Origin: Phycisphaerales bacterium UBA1926
GTDB taxonomy: Bacteria > Planctomycetota > Phycisphaerae > Phycisphaerales > UBA1924
Assembly (NCBI GenBank): GCA_002337215.1
Contig: DDFO01000047.1
Location: 4,025-18,641, forward strand
Direction of reading: 5' to 3'
DNA length: 14,617 nucleotides
Part shown: positions 6,416 to 14,617 of the stretch, one piece after another
Position numbering within the stretch: position 1 is the first letter of the stretch
Layout of the letters: each line of letters opens with the position of its first letter
Notes under the pieces: generated by a model
Database searches by the model: none
Seen by the model: only the letters and a program-made list of their open reading frames with translations
What the model was told of the DNA's origin: nothing
Translations under genes and position numbers: made by a program

Positions 6416-7788
6416 AGCGACGCGAGATCCGCGAAATACCCCGGGTACGTCTTCGCGACACACCCCGGGTCCTTCACGAACACGTTCGGCCTCCGCAGCC
6501 CCACGAGCGCGAGTGACATCGCCATCCGGTGGTCATCGAACGTCTCGAATTCAACCCGCGGCGCTTCCGCCGAGCAATCGATCCCCCCCTCGGGAGGCGT
6601 GATCGTCAGCACGTCCGAATCGCCCCGCACGTCGGTCTCGACGAGCACCCCGATCTTCCCGAGTTCGCTCTCGAGCGCCGCGATCCGGTCGCACTCCTTA
6701 TCGCGCAGCGTGCGCACGCCGCGGAGGATCGTCGTCCCGCTCGCGAACGCGGCGCACACCGCCGCGGTCATCGCCGCGTCCGGCATGTCGCTCATATCCG
6801 CAAGGATCGGCCCCAGCCGTTCCGGCCCGCGAACACGCACCACTCCATCACGCACCGCGACCGACGCCCCCATCCGGGCGAGCAGATCAGGGAAACCCGA
6901 ATCGCCCTGCAGCGCATCGCCCCCGAGCCCCGTGACACCAACCGACGAGCCGGGCAACAACGCACCCGCCGCCCAGAAGTACGTCGCACCCGAGGCGTCC
7001 GGCTCGACCTCCACATCGAACGCCGCACAACCGGGCAGCACGCGGATCACCCGCAGCCCCTCGCTCGTGCGCACGCTCACGCCCAGAGACTCAAGCAGCC
7101 CCACCGTCATGTGGATATACGACGCGCTGGTGATCGGCCCCACGAGTTTCACCGTCAGCCCGCCGGGCAGGAAAGGCGCCACCAGCAGCAACGCCGAAAT
7201 AAACTGGCTCGACCGCGTCGTCGGGATCTCGATGATCTCTTTGGTGAGCCCGGAAGCCGGCCGGGTCACCCGCATCGGCGGGCACCCATCCTCCCCCAGA
7301 AACTCGACGCTCGCTCCGACCGCCGTGAGCAGCTCCGCAAGTTCCCCGATCGGCCGCTGCCGCATCCGCTCGTTGCCGTCCACCGTCAGCGGCCCACGCG
7401 AGCACAACGCCGACGCCGCAAGGAACCGCGTCGCAGTCCCCGCGTTGTTCAGGTTCACAGTCGCGCCGCCCTCGGGAACACGCCACGCGCCGCCGACGCC
7501 CCGGATCCGCACAAGCCCATCCTCGCGCGACACCGTCGCCCCCAACTCCGTAATCGCCCCGAGCATCCGCTCCGCGTCGTCGGCCTCGAGCAGCGGATAC
7601 CGCAGCACGCTCTCACCATCCGCGAGCGCCGCCAGCAGCAGCAACCGGTTCGTCAGGCTCTTCGAGCCGGGAGGGCGGACCGAAACGACCGGCGGCGAAT
7701 CACCCGCCCCGCCCCGGCACACCGGGATCGCCAGCGGGTCGGGAAGGTCCGCGAGCGGCACACGCAATGTTTCAACGGGGTCGGGCAT
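6409..7788 (-). CDS. aroA: 3-phosphoshikimate 1-carboxyvinyltransferase (EPSP synthase)
   Basis: EPSP synthase joins phosphoenolpyruvate to shikimate-3-phosphate in the aromatic amino-acid pathway. The 459-residue product has PPGSKSLTNR (39-48, with catalytic K43), NNAGTATRF (114-122), RQRPIGEL, SSQFISALLLVAP, the aspartate motif PDAAMT, the RDKECDR motif, FDDHRMAMSLAL and a final PGCVAKTYPGYF. All the main substrate-binding segments are present. The residue matching E. coli Pro101 is Phe122, a position tied to glyphosate response. The ATG at 7788 has AGGA six bases upstream, inside the end of coaD; the open frame continues to 7860 but that part overlaps coaD and is not family-like. The gap to coaD is eight bases, so the two are co-transcribed. 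Its 3' end overlaps the small Feo-linked gene. Confidence 0.95.
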   Translation of the reverse strand: MPDPVETLRVPLADLPDPLAIPVCRGGAGDSPPVVSVRPPGSKSLTNRLLLLAALADGESVLRYPLLEADDAERMLGAITELGATVSREDGLVRIRGVGGAWRVPEGGATVNLNNAGTATRFLAASALCSRGPLTVDGNERMRQRPIGELAELLTAVGASVEFLGEDGCPPMRVTRPASGLTKEIIEIPTTRSSQFISALLLVAPFLPGGLTVKLVGPITSASYIHMTVGLLESLGVSVRTSEGLRVIRVLPGCAAFDVEVEPDASGATYFWAAGALLPGSSVGVTGLGGDALQGDSGFPDLLARMGASVAVRDGVVRVRGPERLGPILADMSDMPDAAMTAAVCAAFASGTTILRGVRTLRDKECDRIAALESELGKIGVLVETDVRGDSDVLTITPPEGGIDCSAEAPRVEFETFDDHRMAMSLALVGLRRPNVFVKDPGCVAKTYPGYFADLASLY

Positions 7789-7796
7789 CGCCGATC

Positions 7797-8315
7797 CTAC
7801 GAACTCTCGCCGTCCGCGACCAACGACTCGCCCCACGCGATCAGATCCCCGAACACGCACGCCGGCACATACCGCTCAACGATCGGCTGCCACCCGTCCG
7901 GGCCCACCATCCCCTTCACGAAACTCGAGCTCACCTGTCCCAGCCCCCGCGCCGGCATCATGAACACCGTCTCGAGCTCCGGGTTCAGGTCCGAATTGAT
8001 GTACCGCATCCCGCGCTCGTACCGGTAGTCCTCTTCATCGCGAATCCCACGAAGAATGTGCCCCGCCCCAACATCCGCGGCATACCGAGCCAGAAAACGG
8101 TTGCGGATATCGGCCACCTCCACGTTCCCGAACGGCCCGCAGATCGTCTCGAGCCAGCCCAGCCTCTGCTTCAGGGGAAACGTGTACGCCTTCTCGGGGT
8201 TCTGCGCGACGGCGACGATCAGACGATCGAACAGCTTCGCGCCGCGTTCGATCATCCACACATGCCCGCTCGTGGGCGGGTCAAAGCTTCCGGCGTACAC
8301 CGCGGTCGATCCCAT
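7797..8315 (-). CDS. coaD: Pantetheine-phosphate adenylyltransferase
   Basis: CoaD transfers AMP from ATP to 4'-phosphopantetheine, the penultimate step of coenzyme A synthesis. The 172-residue length is normal. The nucleotidyltransferase signature is at residues 7-18 (YAGSFDPPTSGH, with the T.GH motif), followed by LRGIRDEEDYRYE and the C-terminal SSSFVKG motif, all standard for the family. The ATG lies three bases after the stop of the upstream kinase gene and GGAG is about 11 bases away, so translation may be coupled to the kinase. It is followed after eight bases by aroA. A central-metabolism pair behind a large signalling kinase is an unusual operon. Confidence 0.94.
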   Translation of the reverse strand: MGSTAVYAGSFDPPTSGHVWMIERGAKLFDRLIVAVAQNPEKAYTFPLKQRLGWLETICGPFGNVEVADIRNRFLARYAADVGAGHILRGIRDEEDYRYERGMRYINSDLNPELETVFMMPARGLGQVSSSFVKGMVGPDGWQPIVERYVPACVFGDLIAWGESLVADGESS

Positions 8316-8318
8316 GGC

Positions 8319-11300
8319 TCACCCGTCTCCCTTGGCATACCGGAGCGCACGCCGCATCGGCAGCCCGCACCCCTCCTCGGCGAGCACGCCCCGCTGCGTG
8401 CTCTCCACCTCGTCATCGGCACGCTGCACGAACCGCTCGCAGAACATGACCTCAGAAGGCCTCGCGGGGCACGCCAGCCGCTCCCGGCCCTTCGCCGCCG
8501 AGGCGAAGAGCCGAACCGCTCGCTCGAAATCCCCGTCCTCCACCGCGACGCACGCCCAGAGGTCCAGCAACCAGGGAACCCCCGTCATCGCACCGATCTC
8601 GGTCCTGATCCGCCCCGCCTCACCGAGCCGCACTTTCGCCTCGGATGTCCGCCCCGCCGCGATCGCATACTCCGCGAACGCCGCGTGCACCCGCGCGAGC
8701 TGCAGCCCGCCCCCCGCGCCGCGGAGCGTCTGCTCCGCATCACGCAGCAACGCCTCCGCACGCTGGAGCTCACCGAGCTGCACAGCACACAACGCGAGCC
8801 CGCACAGCGATTCGCTCACCCGGACCCGGTCCCCCATCGACCGACGGATCTCCAGACTCTCCTCGTAATAGTCACATGCGCGGGCCGGGATCCCATCACC
8901 AAGGCACGCCGCGCCCAGGCACGCGAGCAAGCCCCCCACCGTCCGCTGGTCGCCGCCGTCCCCCCCGCTCTCGGACACGTACCGAGCGAGCTGGAGCCCC
9001 GCCCGACCGTACGCGATCGCGTGCACCAGATCACCTGTTGACGTCGCGATCGAACTGATCCCCTCGCGCACCCGCGCCCACGCCGCGGTCGGCTCCATCC
9101 CATCGCTCACGCGGTCGAGCCGGATCAACAGCCGACGCCCCTCGGCGATCCGTCCACACGCAGACCAGAACCGCCACACGCCCGCCCCGATCACCCGGCC
9201 GAGTTCCACACGTTCTTCAACAGGATCCTCGAACACCAGGTCGAGCGCCGCGCGGAGGTTGGCCTGCTCGTCTTCGAGCCTCGCGAACCAATCGACCTGG
9301 TCGCTGCCGAGCAACTGCCCCTCGGCCCGCGCCGCGAGCCGCGCCGCCCAGGCAAGGTGCGCTCCCCGCGCCGCGGCGAGGCTCTCGCTCTTCGCCAGCT
9401 CGTCGTAGCCGTACTGCCGGATCGATTCGAGCAGCCGGTACCGCGTCTCCCCCGCCACACCATTCCCGTCGGTCTCCTCTACGGCGACCAGCGACTTGTC
9501 CACGAGATGCTCGAGCAGGTCGAGGACCTCCCACGACTCGATCGCACCCGCACCGTCATCGTCGCCGTCCCCGCCGCACGCGATGACGGCTTCCGCCGCC
9601 CCGAGCGTCGCCCCGCCCCGGAACACGCTCAGCCGCTGGAGCGCAAGCCGCTCGACGGGTTCGAGCTGGTCGTAACTCCACTCGATCGCGGCGAGCAGCG
9701 TCTGCTGCCTGGGATCTCCCGATCGGCTCCGCAACAGCTTGAACCGGTCGTGCAACCGGTCGGCGATCTGGTCGGGACGCAGCAGCTTCATCCTCGCCGC
9801 CGCGAGCTCGATCGCCAGCGGCACACCGTCCAACTCCCGACAGATCGTCGCGACCGACGCCGCGCTCCGCAAATCGAGCGCGAACCCGGGCTTCACAGCC
9901 CGCGCCCGCTCGACAAAGAGCCGCACGCTCTCCGCCCCTCGGATCACATCGATGTCGTCGGTGCCAACCGGCGGCACCCCGAGCACACCGACGCGGTACA
10001 CCCACTCGCCGGGAACACCGAACGGCTCACGCGTCGTCGCGATGACCCGGAGCCCCGGGCACGCCGACAGCAGCCTCTGAAGCAGCACCGCGACGTCACG
10101 CCCGAGGTGCTCACAATTGTCAACGACCAACAGCAGCTCACGCTCCGCCAACGCCTCGGCCAGCACGTCCTCGGCCGCTCGCCCGCCGACCTCCGGGAGA
10201 CCGAACGCCGTCACGAACTCAACCCCGAAGACATCCGGGTCTTGGACAGCCGCCAGGTCAACACTCCAGACGCTGTCGCGGAACCGCGGCGCCGACCGCC
10301 GCGCAACCTCGATCGCGAGACGGGACTTGCCGCACCCGCCCGCTCCCGTCAGCGTGACGAGCCGGGCATCCCCCAGCATCTCCTCGATCCTCGAGAGATC
10401 GCTGTCACGCCCGATGAAACTCGAAAGATCCGCGGGAAGCCGTGTCTCGATCGTCGAGCCGCCAGTCCCGGAGAGCAGCCCGTGTGAGGACGACCCGTAC
10501 CCGCCGCGAGTCCGCCCGCGATCATGATCGCTCCCGAGCGCAGGCCCGGCAAGAAACCGTCTCGGATCAGGCCGGCTGCGCTCCGACAGCATCGTCTCCA
10601 GTTCGATCCGCGCATCCCCGATATCGCGAAGCCTCTTCTTCGCATCCTTCTCGAGGCACCGCCCGATCAGTTCCACCACGCTCCGCCTGATCGTCGGCGG
10701 CAGCTTCTCCCATGGCGGGTCCTTCTCCAGGATCGCCACCATCGCGTCCATCGGCGTGTCGCCCCGGAACGCCCGCTCGCCCGCGAGACACTCGAACAGC
10801 ACCGCCCCGAATGACCAGATATCCGCCCGCTTATCGACAGGCCGTCCGCGTGCCTGCTCGGGGCTCATGTACCCGGCCGTGCCCATGATCCGGCCCTCAG
10901 CCGTCGGCGCCATCGAGAGCGTCTCGTCGTTGTCCCCGAGAATCGCCCGGACATCCGCCTCCGGCTTCGCGAGCCCGAAGTCGAGCACCTTGACCACACC
11001 GTCTTCGCGCACGCGCACGTTCGCAGGCTTCAGATCCCGGTGAACGATCCCCGTCTCGTGCGCCCCCTCAAGCCCGGCCGCGATCTGCACACAGATCGCA
11101 TACGCCTCCGCGGGGTCGAGCATCCCCGCCCGCTTGATGTGATCCGCGAGGTTGTTCCCCGGGACATACTCCATCACCAGCAGCTGCCGCCCGAGTTCCT
11201 CGTCCATCCCGTACACGACCGCGATGTTGGGGTTGTTGATCGACGCGAGCGTCCGAGCCTCGCGCTCGAACCGAGCGAGCCGCTCGGGATGCGACCCGAG

Positions 11301-11435
11301 TTCCTCGTTGAGCGCCTTGATCGCGACCGGGCGATCGAGCCGGGGGTCGCGCCCGAGGTAGACCACGCCCATGCCGCCACGCCCGAGCTCACGCTCGACG
11401 ATGTACCCCCCGAGCTTTGTCGGCACCTCATCCAT
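8319..11435 (-). CDS. Ser/Thr kinase fused to NB-ARC-type ATPase and TPR region
   Basis: A 1038-residue three-part signalling protein. Residues 11-280 are a Hanks-type kinase with LGRGGMGVV (17-25), Lys40, HRDLKPANV (132-140), DFG (152-154) and GTAGYMSPEQ; all catalytic residues are present. A Gly/Ser/Arg-rich linker follows. Residues ~335-620 are an NB-ARC/AfsR-like ATPase: SSFIGRD entry motif, Walker A GAGGCGKS (364-371), Walker B LLLVVDN (434-440), an ATTREP sensor and a GVPLAIELAAARM motif. The C-terminal ~350 residues are alpha-helical, TPR-like. No membrane span was seen, so it is probably cytosolic. Such STAND proteins act as switches that oligomerise on ligand binding. I chose ATG 11435 because the kinase fold begins right after it; the longer frame to 11570 adds non-homologous residues. 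It heads the unit with coaD and aroA and diverges from the second kinase. Confidence 0.9.
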   Translation of the reverse strand: MDEVPTKLGGYIVERELGRGGMGVVYLGRDPRLDRPVAIKALNEELGSHPERLARFEREARTLASINNPNIAVVYGMDEELGRQLLVMEYVPGNNLADHIKRAGMLDPAEAYAICVQIAAGLEGAHETGIVHRDLKPANVRVREDGVVKVLDFGLAKPEADVRAILGDNDETLSMAPTAEGRIMGTAGYMSPEQARGRPVDKRADIWSFGAVLFECLAGERAFRGDTPMDAMVAILEKDPPWEKLPPTIRRSVVELIGRCLEKDAKKRLRDIGDARIELETMLSERSRPDPRRFLAGPALGSDHDRGRTRGGYGSSSHGLLSGTGGSTIETRLPADLSSFIGRDSDLSRIEEMLGDARLVTLTGAGGCGKSRLAIEVARRSAPRFRDSVWSVDLAAVQDPDVFGVEFVTAFGLPEVGGRAAEDVLAEALAERELLLVVDNCEHLGRDVAVLLQRLLSACPGLRVIATTREPFGVPGEWVYRVGVLGVPPVGTDDIDVIRGAESVRLFVERARAVKPGFALDLRSAASVATICRELDGVPLAIELAAARMKLLRPDQIADRLHDRFKLLRSRSGDPRQQTLLAAIEWSYDQLEPVERLALQRLSVFRGGATLGAAEAVIACGGDGDDDGAGAIESWEVLDLLEHLVDKSLVAVEETDGNGVAGETRYRLLESIRQYGYDELAKSESLAAARGAHLAWAARLAARAEGQLLGSDQVDWFARLEDEQANLRAALDLVFEDPVEERVELGRVIGAGVWRFWSACGRIAEGRRLLIRLDRVSDGMEPTAAWARVREGISSIATSTGDLVHAIAYGRAGLQLARYVSESGGDGGDQRTVGGLLACLGAACLGDGIPARACDYYEESLEIRRSMGDRVRVSESLCGLALCAVQLGELQRAEALLRDAEQTLRGAGGGLQLARVHAAFAEYAIAAGRTSEAKVRLGEAGRIRTEIGAMTGVPWLLDLWACVAVEDGDFERAVRLFASAAKGRERLACPARPSEVMFCERFVQRADDEVESTQRGVLAEEGCGLPMRRALRYAKGDG

Positions 11436-11675
11436 CGCACAAAACCAAATCAGCCGGGCCCGCCCGGGCGCCCAGCACGCCCACCACACCCGACTACCCA
11501 TATCCAACAAGCAGATTCCAACGACCAGAACCCGACAACCAGAACCGGCGGCGATCCCGGGGCGACCCACGTCCCCCGAGGCGATCCCAGAGACGACCCG
11601 CCCCGGTTAGCATACCGACCGAACACCCCGCCAACGCCGCCGCATCGTGGAACAGGAAAAAGGAATCCCCACGCC
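11436..11675. promoter_or_regulatory. Divergent intergenic region between two kinase genes
   Basis: This 240-base gap must hold the promoters of both kinase genes. It is strongly C-rich on the + strand. A TANNNT-type element, TAGCAT, occurs at 11608-11613 on the + strand, but no -35 partner at normal spacing was found. No operator palindrome, DnaA box or small gene was recognised. Confidence 0.4.
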
Positions 11676-14270
11676 GTGCAGGACACCCCGCAAGACCACC
11701 CCGACCGGACCCCCGACGGTGAAGAACGCCACCACACCACCCACGGCGACGCGCAATACGACACACAGGACGCCACGCAGGACGCGACCCGCAACACGCC
11801 CGAGAACCCAGGCGGAGGACCGCCCAGCCACCCGTCGAGCAGCGACGGCACAAACCCTCGCGCAACCAACAGAACCAACACCCCCCAAGCCCGTTTCACG
11901 CCCGGCCAGCTCGTCGCCGACAGGTACCGCATCGTCGCGTTCCTGGGCAGGGGCGGCATGGGTGAGGTCTACCGCGCAGACGATCTCGAACTCGCACAGT
12001 CCGTCGCGATCAAGTTTCTCCCAGCCCGCATCGCCGCGGACCCCGCGCTCGCCGAGCGTGTCAGAGCCGAGGTCCGCCTCGCCCGGGGCATCACCCACCG
12101 CAACGTCTGCCGAATCCACGACATCGCAAGGCTCCAGCCCACCGAAGGAAACGGCCAGGGCGGCGACCTTTTCATCACGATGGAGTACGTAGACGGGGAG
12201 GACCTCGCCACCCTTCTCCGCCGCATCGGCAAGCTCCCGCAGGATAAAGCGATCGACGTCGCCCGCCAGCTCTGCGCCGCGCTCGCCGCCGCCCACGACC
12301 AGGGCGTCATCCATCGCGACCTCAAGCCCTCGAACATTCTCGTCAACGACGATGGGCAGCCCAAGATCCTCGATTTCGGTGTGGCGCGTTCCAACGAGGC
12401 CGATCTGCAGATGACCGAGGTGGGGACGACGCGGGGGCAGATCGTGGGCACGCTCGCGTACATGAGCCCCGAGCAGTTGGCGGGCGACCCGGGCGATATC
12501 GACACGCGCGCGGATGTGTACGCGCTGGGCGTGATCGCGTACGAGTTGTTCGCTGATCGCCGGCCGCATGACCTTGCGAACAAGTCGCTCCCCGAAGCGA
12601 TCCGCACGGTGCAGACCGACGACCCGCCCACGCTCGAGACGCTGGTCCGCGAATCGCGGGGCGATCTGAGCACGATCGTCTTCAAGGCGATGGAGAAGGA
12701 CAGGGACCGTCGCTATCAGTCCGCGTCGTTGTTTGCTGCGGATCTCACGCGGTTTCTCCGCAGCGAGCCGATCCTCGCGCGTCCGCCGACGACGATGTAC
12801 CGCGTGCGGAAGTTCACCTCGCGGAACCCGGTGCTGGTCGCGGGGCTCGCGGCGGTGTTCGTGGTGCTCATCGTCGGGATCATCGCGACGAGCTCGACGG
12901 CGGCGTGGGCCCTCGACGCGGAGGCGAAGGCGCGCGCAAACGCGGAGGAGGCGGCCGAGAACGCGGCGATCGCGCAGCAGGAGCGTGCGATCGCCGACGC
13001 GGTCAATGAGTTCCTCAACAACGACCTGCTCGCCGCGGCCGACCCGCAGAACAACCGGGACCGTGACATCACGATGCGCGAGGTCGTCGATATCGCCTCA
13101 GAGAACATCGAGGGGCGGTTTCCGGATCAGCCGCTCGTGGAGGCGAGGATCCGGCTCACGCTCTCGGAGACCTACCAGAACCTCGGTGTGCTCGATGAGG
13201 CGGAGCGGCACGCGCGGATCGGCGTCGCGCTGTTTATCGAGCACAAGGGGCCGGGTGATCTGGAGACGGTGTCGTACGCGATCACGCTCGCGACCACGCT
13301 GATGCACCGCGGCGCGTACGCGGAGGCCGCGGAGATCGTCGAGCCGTTGCTGCTCGAGCGGAAGATCGAGGCGGGCCCGCTCGATGAGATCTATCTGCTG
13401 GCGGCGACAAACCTCGGGTCGGCGTACATGCGTCTTGGTCGGATGACCGACGCGGAGCCGTTGCTGGTCGAGGCGTACGAGGGCAAGAAGCAGACGCTCG
13501 GGCCGACGCATGAGCGCACGCTCACATCGGTCAACCAGCTCGCGAACCTGTACGCGGCGCTGGGCCGGGACGAGGACGCGTTGGCGTGCTTCAACGCCGC
13601 GTTCGAGGGCCGGCGGGAGACGCTGGGCGCCGAGCACCCCAGGACGATCACGGCGATGGTGGGCTACGCGACGCTGCTGACCCGCTTGGAGCGGACCGAC
13701 GAGGCTCGCGGATTTCTGGCCGAAGGCCGCGCCATCGCGGCTGACGTCCTCGGTCCGAGACATCCCCGCACGGTGAGCATCATCAACGCGCAGGCGATGA
13801 ACGAGACGCAGGCGGAGAATTTCGACGCGGCGATCGCCTTCGCACGCGACGCGGCGGCCGGGATGCGGGCGGCTCTGGGACCCGATCATCCCGAGACGAT
13901 CAGCTTCGACTTCAACCTCGCGAGGGCGCTCGCGCGGGCCGGGAGGCACGACGAGGCACTCCCGATCTTCGAAACCGTCGAGGCACGCGAGGCCGAATCG
14001 CTCCCTGAGACGCATTGGTACCGGGGCATGACGTTCCACACGGTCGCCGAGTCGTTGCGTTCTCTTGGGCGTCTCGAGGAGGCCGAGCGGCGTGCCGAGC
14101 GGGCGATGTGCATCTTCGACGCGAACTTCGATGATGCGGATCGACGCTGGCGGGACGCGTTCGAGACGCTGTCGAGCATTCTTGCCGAGCGTGGGAACGA
14201 CGAGCGATCTCGATCGCTCAGCGAGGCTCGCGAGAGCGGGACGATCGGGGCCCTGCTCTGCGATCGATAA
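11676..14270 (+). CDS. Transmembrane Ser/Thr kinase with C-terminal TPR repeats
   Basis: An 864-residue protein from GTG 11676, chosen because AAAAAGGA lies about 11 bases upstream and the open frame before it only shadows the opposite kinase. Residues 1-75 are low-complexity and polar (with a repeated TQDAT). The Hanks kinase spans ~84-365: LGRGGMGEV (90-98), Lys113, HRDLKPSN (213-220), DFG (233-235), GTLAYMSPEQ. A membrane span lies at ~385-408 (LVAGLAAVFVVLIVGII), then a short Ala/Glu/Arg helical stretch. Residues ~445-850 hold at least five kinesin-light-chain-like TPR units of about 42 residues with recurrent 'LG..H..T' motifs. This kinase-TM-TPR layout is common in planctomycetes and suggests sensing or scaffolding on the far side of the membrane. 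Base and codon use change sharply near the DFG codons. Confidence 0.9.
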   Translation: MQDTPQDHPDRTPDGEERHHTTHGDAQYDTQDATQDATRNTPENPGGGPPSHPSSSDGTNPRATNRTNTPQARFTPGQLVADRYRIVAFLGRGGMGEVYRADDLELAQSVAIKFLPARIAADPALAERVRAEVRLARGITHRNVCRIHDIARLQPTEGNGQGGDLFITMEYVDGEDLATLLRRIGKLPQDKAIDVARQLCAALAAAHDQGVIHRDLKPSNILVNDDGQPKILDFGVARSNEADLQMTEVGTTRGQIVGTLAYMSPEQLAGDPGDIDTRADVYALGVIAYELFADRRPHDLANKSLPEAIRTVQTDDPPTLETLVRESRGDLSTIVFKAMEKDRDRRYQSASLFAADLTRFLRSEPILARPPTTMYRVRKFTSRNPVLVAGLAAVFVVLIVGIIATSSTAAWALDAEAKARANAEEAAENAAIAQQERAIADAVNEFLNNDLLAAADPQNNRDRDITMREVVDIASENIEGRFPDQPLVEARIRLTLSETYQNLGVLDEAERHARIGVALFIEHKGPGDLETVSYAITLATTLMHRGAYAEAAEIVEPLLLERKIEAGPLDEIYLLAATNLGSAYMRLGRMTDAEPLLVEAYEGKKQTLGPTHERTLTSVNQLANLYAALGRDEDALACFNAAFEGRRETLGAEHPRTITAMVGYATLLTRLERTDEARGFLAEGRAIAADVLGPRHPRTVSIINAQAMNETQAENFDAAIAFARDAAAGMRAALGPDHPETISFDFNLARALARAGRHDEALPIFETVEAREAESLPETHWYRGMTFHTVAESLRSLGRLEEAERRAERAMCIFDANFDDADRRWRDAFETLSSILAERGNDERSRSLSEARESGTIGALLCDR

Positions 14271-14343
14271 CCCGTCTTCGCCCGGGCATCCGTGGGGCTC
14301 TGCCGGCGGATCGTCTGCGAGAGAAGAGCCAGAGAACCCGATG

Positions 14344-14382
14344 AAAAAGCCCGGCCGGGCGATGCGACGCCGGGCCGGGCTT
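14344..14382 (-). terminator. Intrinsic terminator of katG
   Basis: Read on the minus strand, a 10-base-pair GC-rich stem (14373-14382 with 14347-14356), one G-G mismatch and four further pairs enclose a six-base loop. A run of five T follows at 14348-14344, its first two bases shared with the stem. It lies about 50 bases beyond the katG stop. The same stem could also slow transcription from the kinase on the + strand, but that side has only two T after the stem. Confidence 0.82.
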
Positions 14383-14397
14383 GGAGTTCATTCGAGA

Positions 14398-14430
14398 TCT
14401 CGCCGTTGGTCTCGCCGTTGGTCTCGGCGG
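14398..14430. repeat. Short tandem repeat just after the katG stop
   Basis: Two exact 12-base copies, TCTCGCCGTTGG at 14398-14409 and 14410-14421, are followed by a shortened copy TCTCGGCGG at 14422-14430 and then TCTCAGCG leading into the katG stop. It is non-coding and lies between the terminator and the katG stop. No function is known; it may be replication slippage. Confidence 0.7.
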
Positions 14431-14432
14431 TC

Positions 14433-14617
<185 letters not shown>

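Noticed and set aside
11040..11675. Upstream extension of the second kinase's reading frame
   Set aside because: It runs antisense to the first kinase and has no homologous content; the GTG at 11676 has a ribosome site and leads into the kinase.
11436..11675. Replication origin in the divergent kinase gap
   Set aside because: No DnaA boxes, AT-rich unwinding region or dnaA/dnaN neighbours; the skew switch itself lies about 700 bases further on, inside the gene.

Overview
The window is high-GC bacterial DNA that most resembles a planctomycete, probably of the Phycisphaerae group. This is inferred from gene content: two long Ser/Thr kinases carrying TPR repeats, bactofilins, C-ending or G-ending codons that follow strand composition, and an edge fragment that looks like a planctomycete-style TssC sheath protein. 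No rRNA, tRNA, CRISPR array or insertion sequence was seen. The content is mostly housekeeping plus metal handling and signalling, not a mobile island.

Layout. (1) 1-154 (+): C-terminus of an unidentified protein running in from the left. (2) 1956-193 (-): a tight three-gene unit of a bactofilin, a second bactofilin-like protein with an N-terminal zinc ribbon, and a BioY biotin transporter. (3) 2178-3754 (+): a TerC-family membrane protein, then a histidine-rich lipoprotein. (4) 3812-6415 (+): a Fur-box-like palindrome overlapping a good sigma70 promoter, followed by feoA, feoB and a 66-residue single-span membrane protein whose start codon overlaps the feoB stop. (5) 11435-6409 (-): a kinase/NB-ARC/TPR protein, coaD (coenzyme A synthesis) and aroA (shikimate pathway), packed with gaps of 3 and 8 bases. 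(6) 11676-14270 (+): a transmembrane Ser/Thr kinase with a C-terminal TPR sensor or scaffold region, divergent from the first kinase. (7) 14433-14617 (-): the C-terminus of catalase-peroxidase KatG, with a strong intrinsic terminator between it and the kinase.

How the parts fit. TerC, the His-rich lipoprotein, FeoA/FeoB and KatG together suggest metal and oxidative-stress homeostasis, but only the feo operon shows a visible iron-type operator. The bactofilin pair probably forms a cell-envelope scaffold. The two divergent kinases are the signalling centre of the window.

The most unusual structural signal is an abrupt switch of strand composition inside the second kinase gene, near position 12,370. 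To the left the + strand is C-rich in the lines counted, whichever way genes point. To the right it becomes G-rich. The switch falls on the catalytic-loop/DFG codons, the part most conserved between kinase paralogues.
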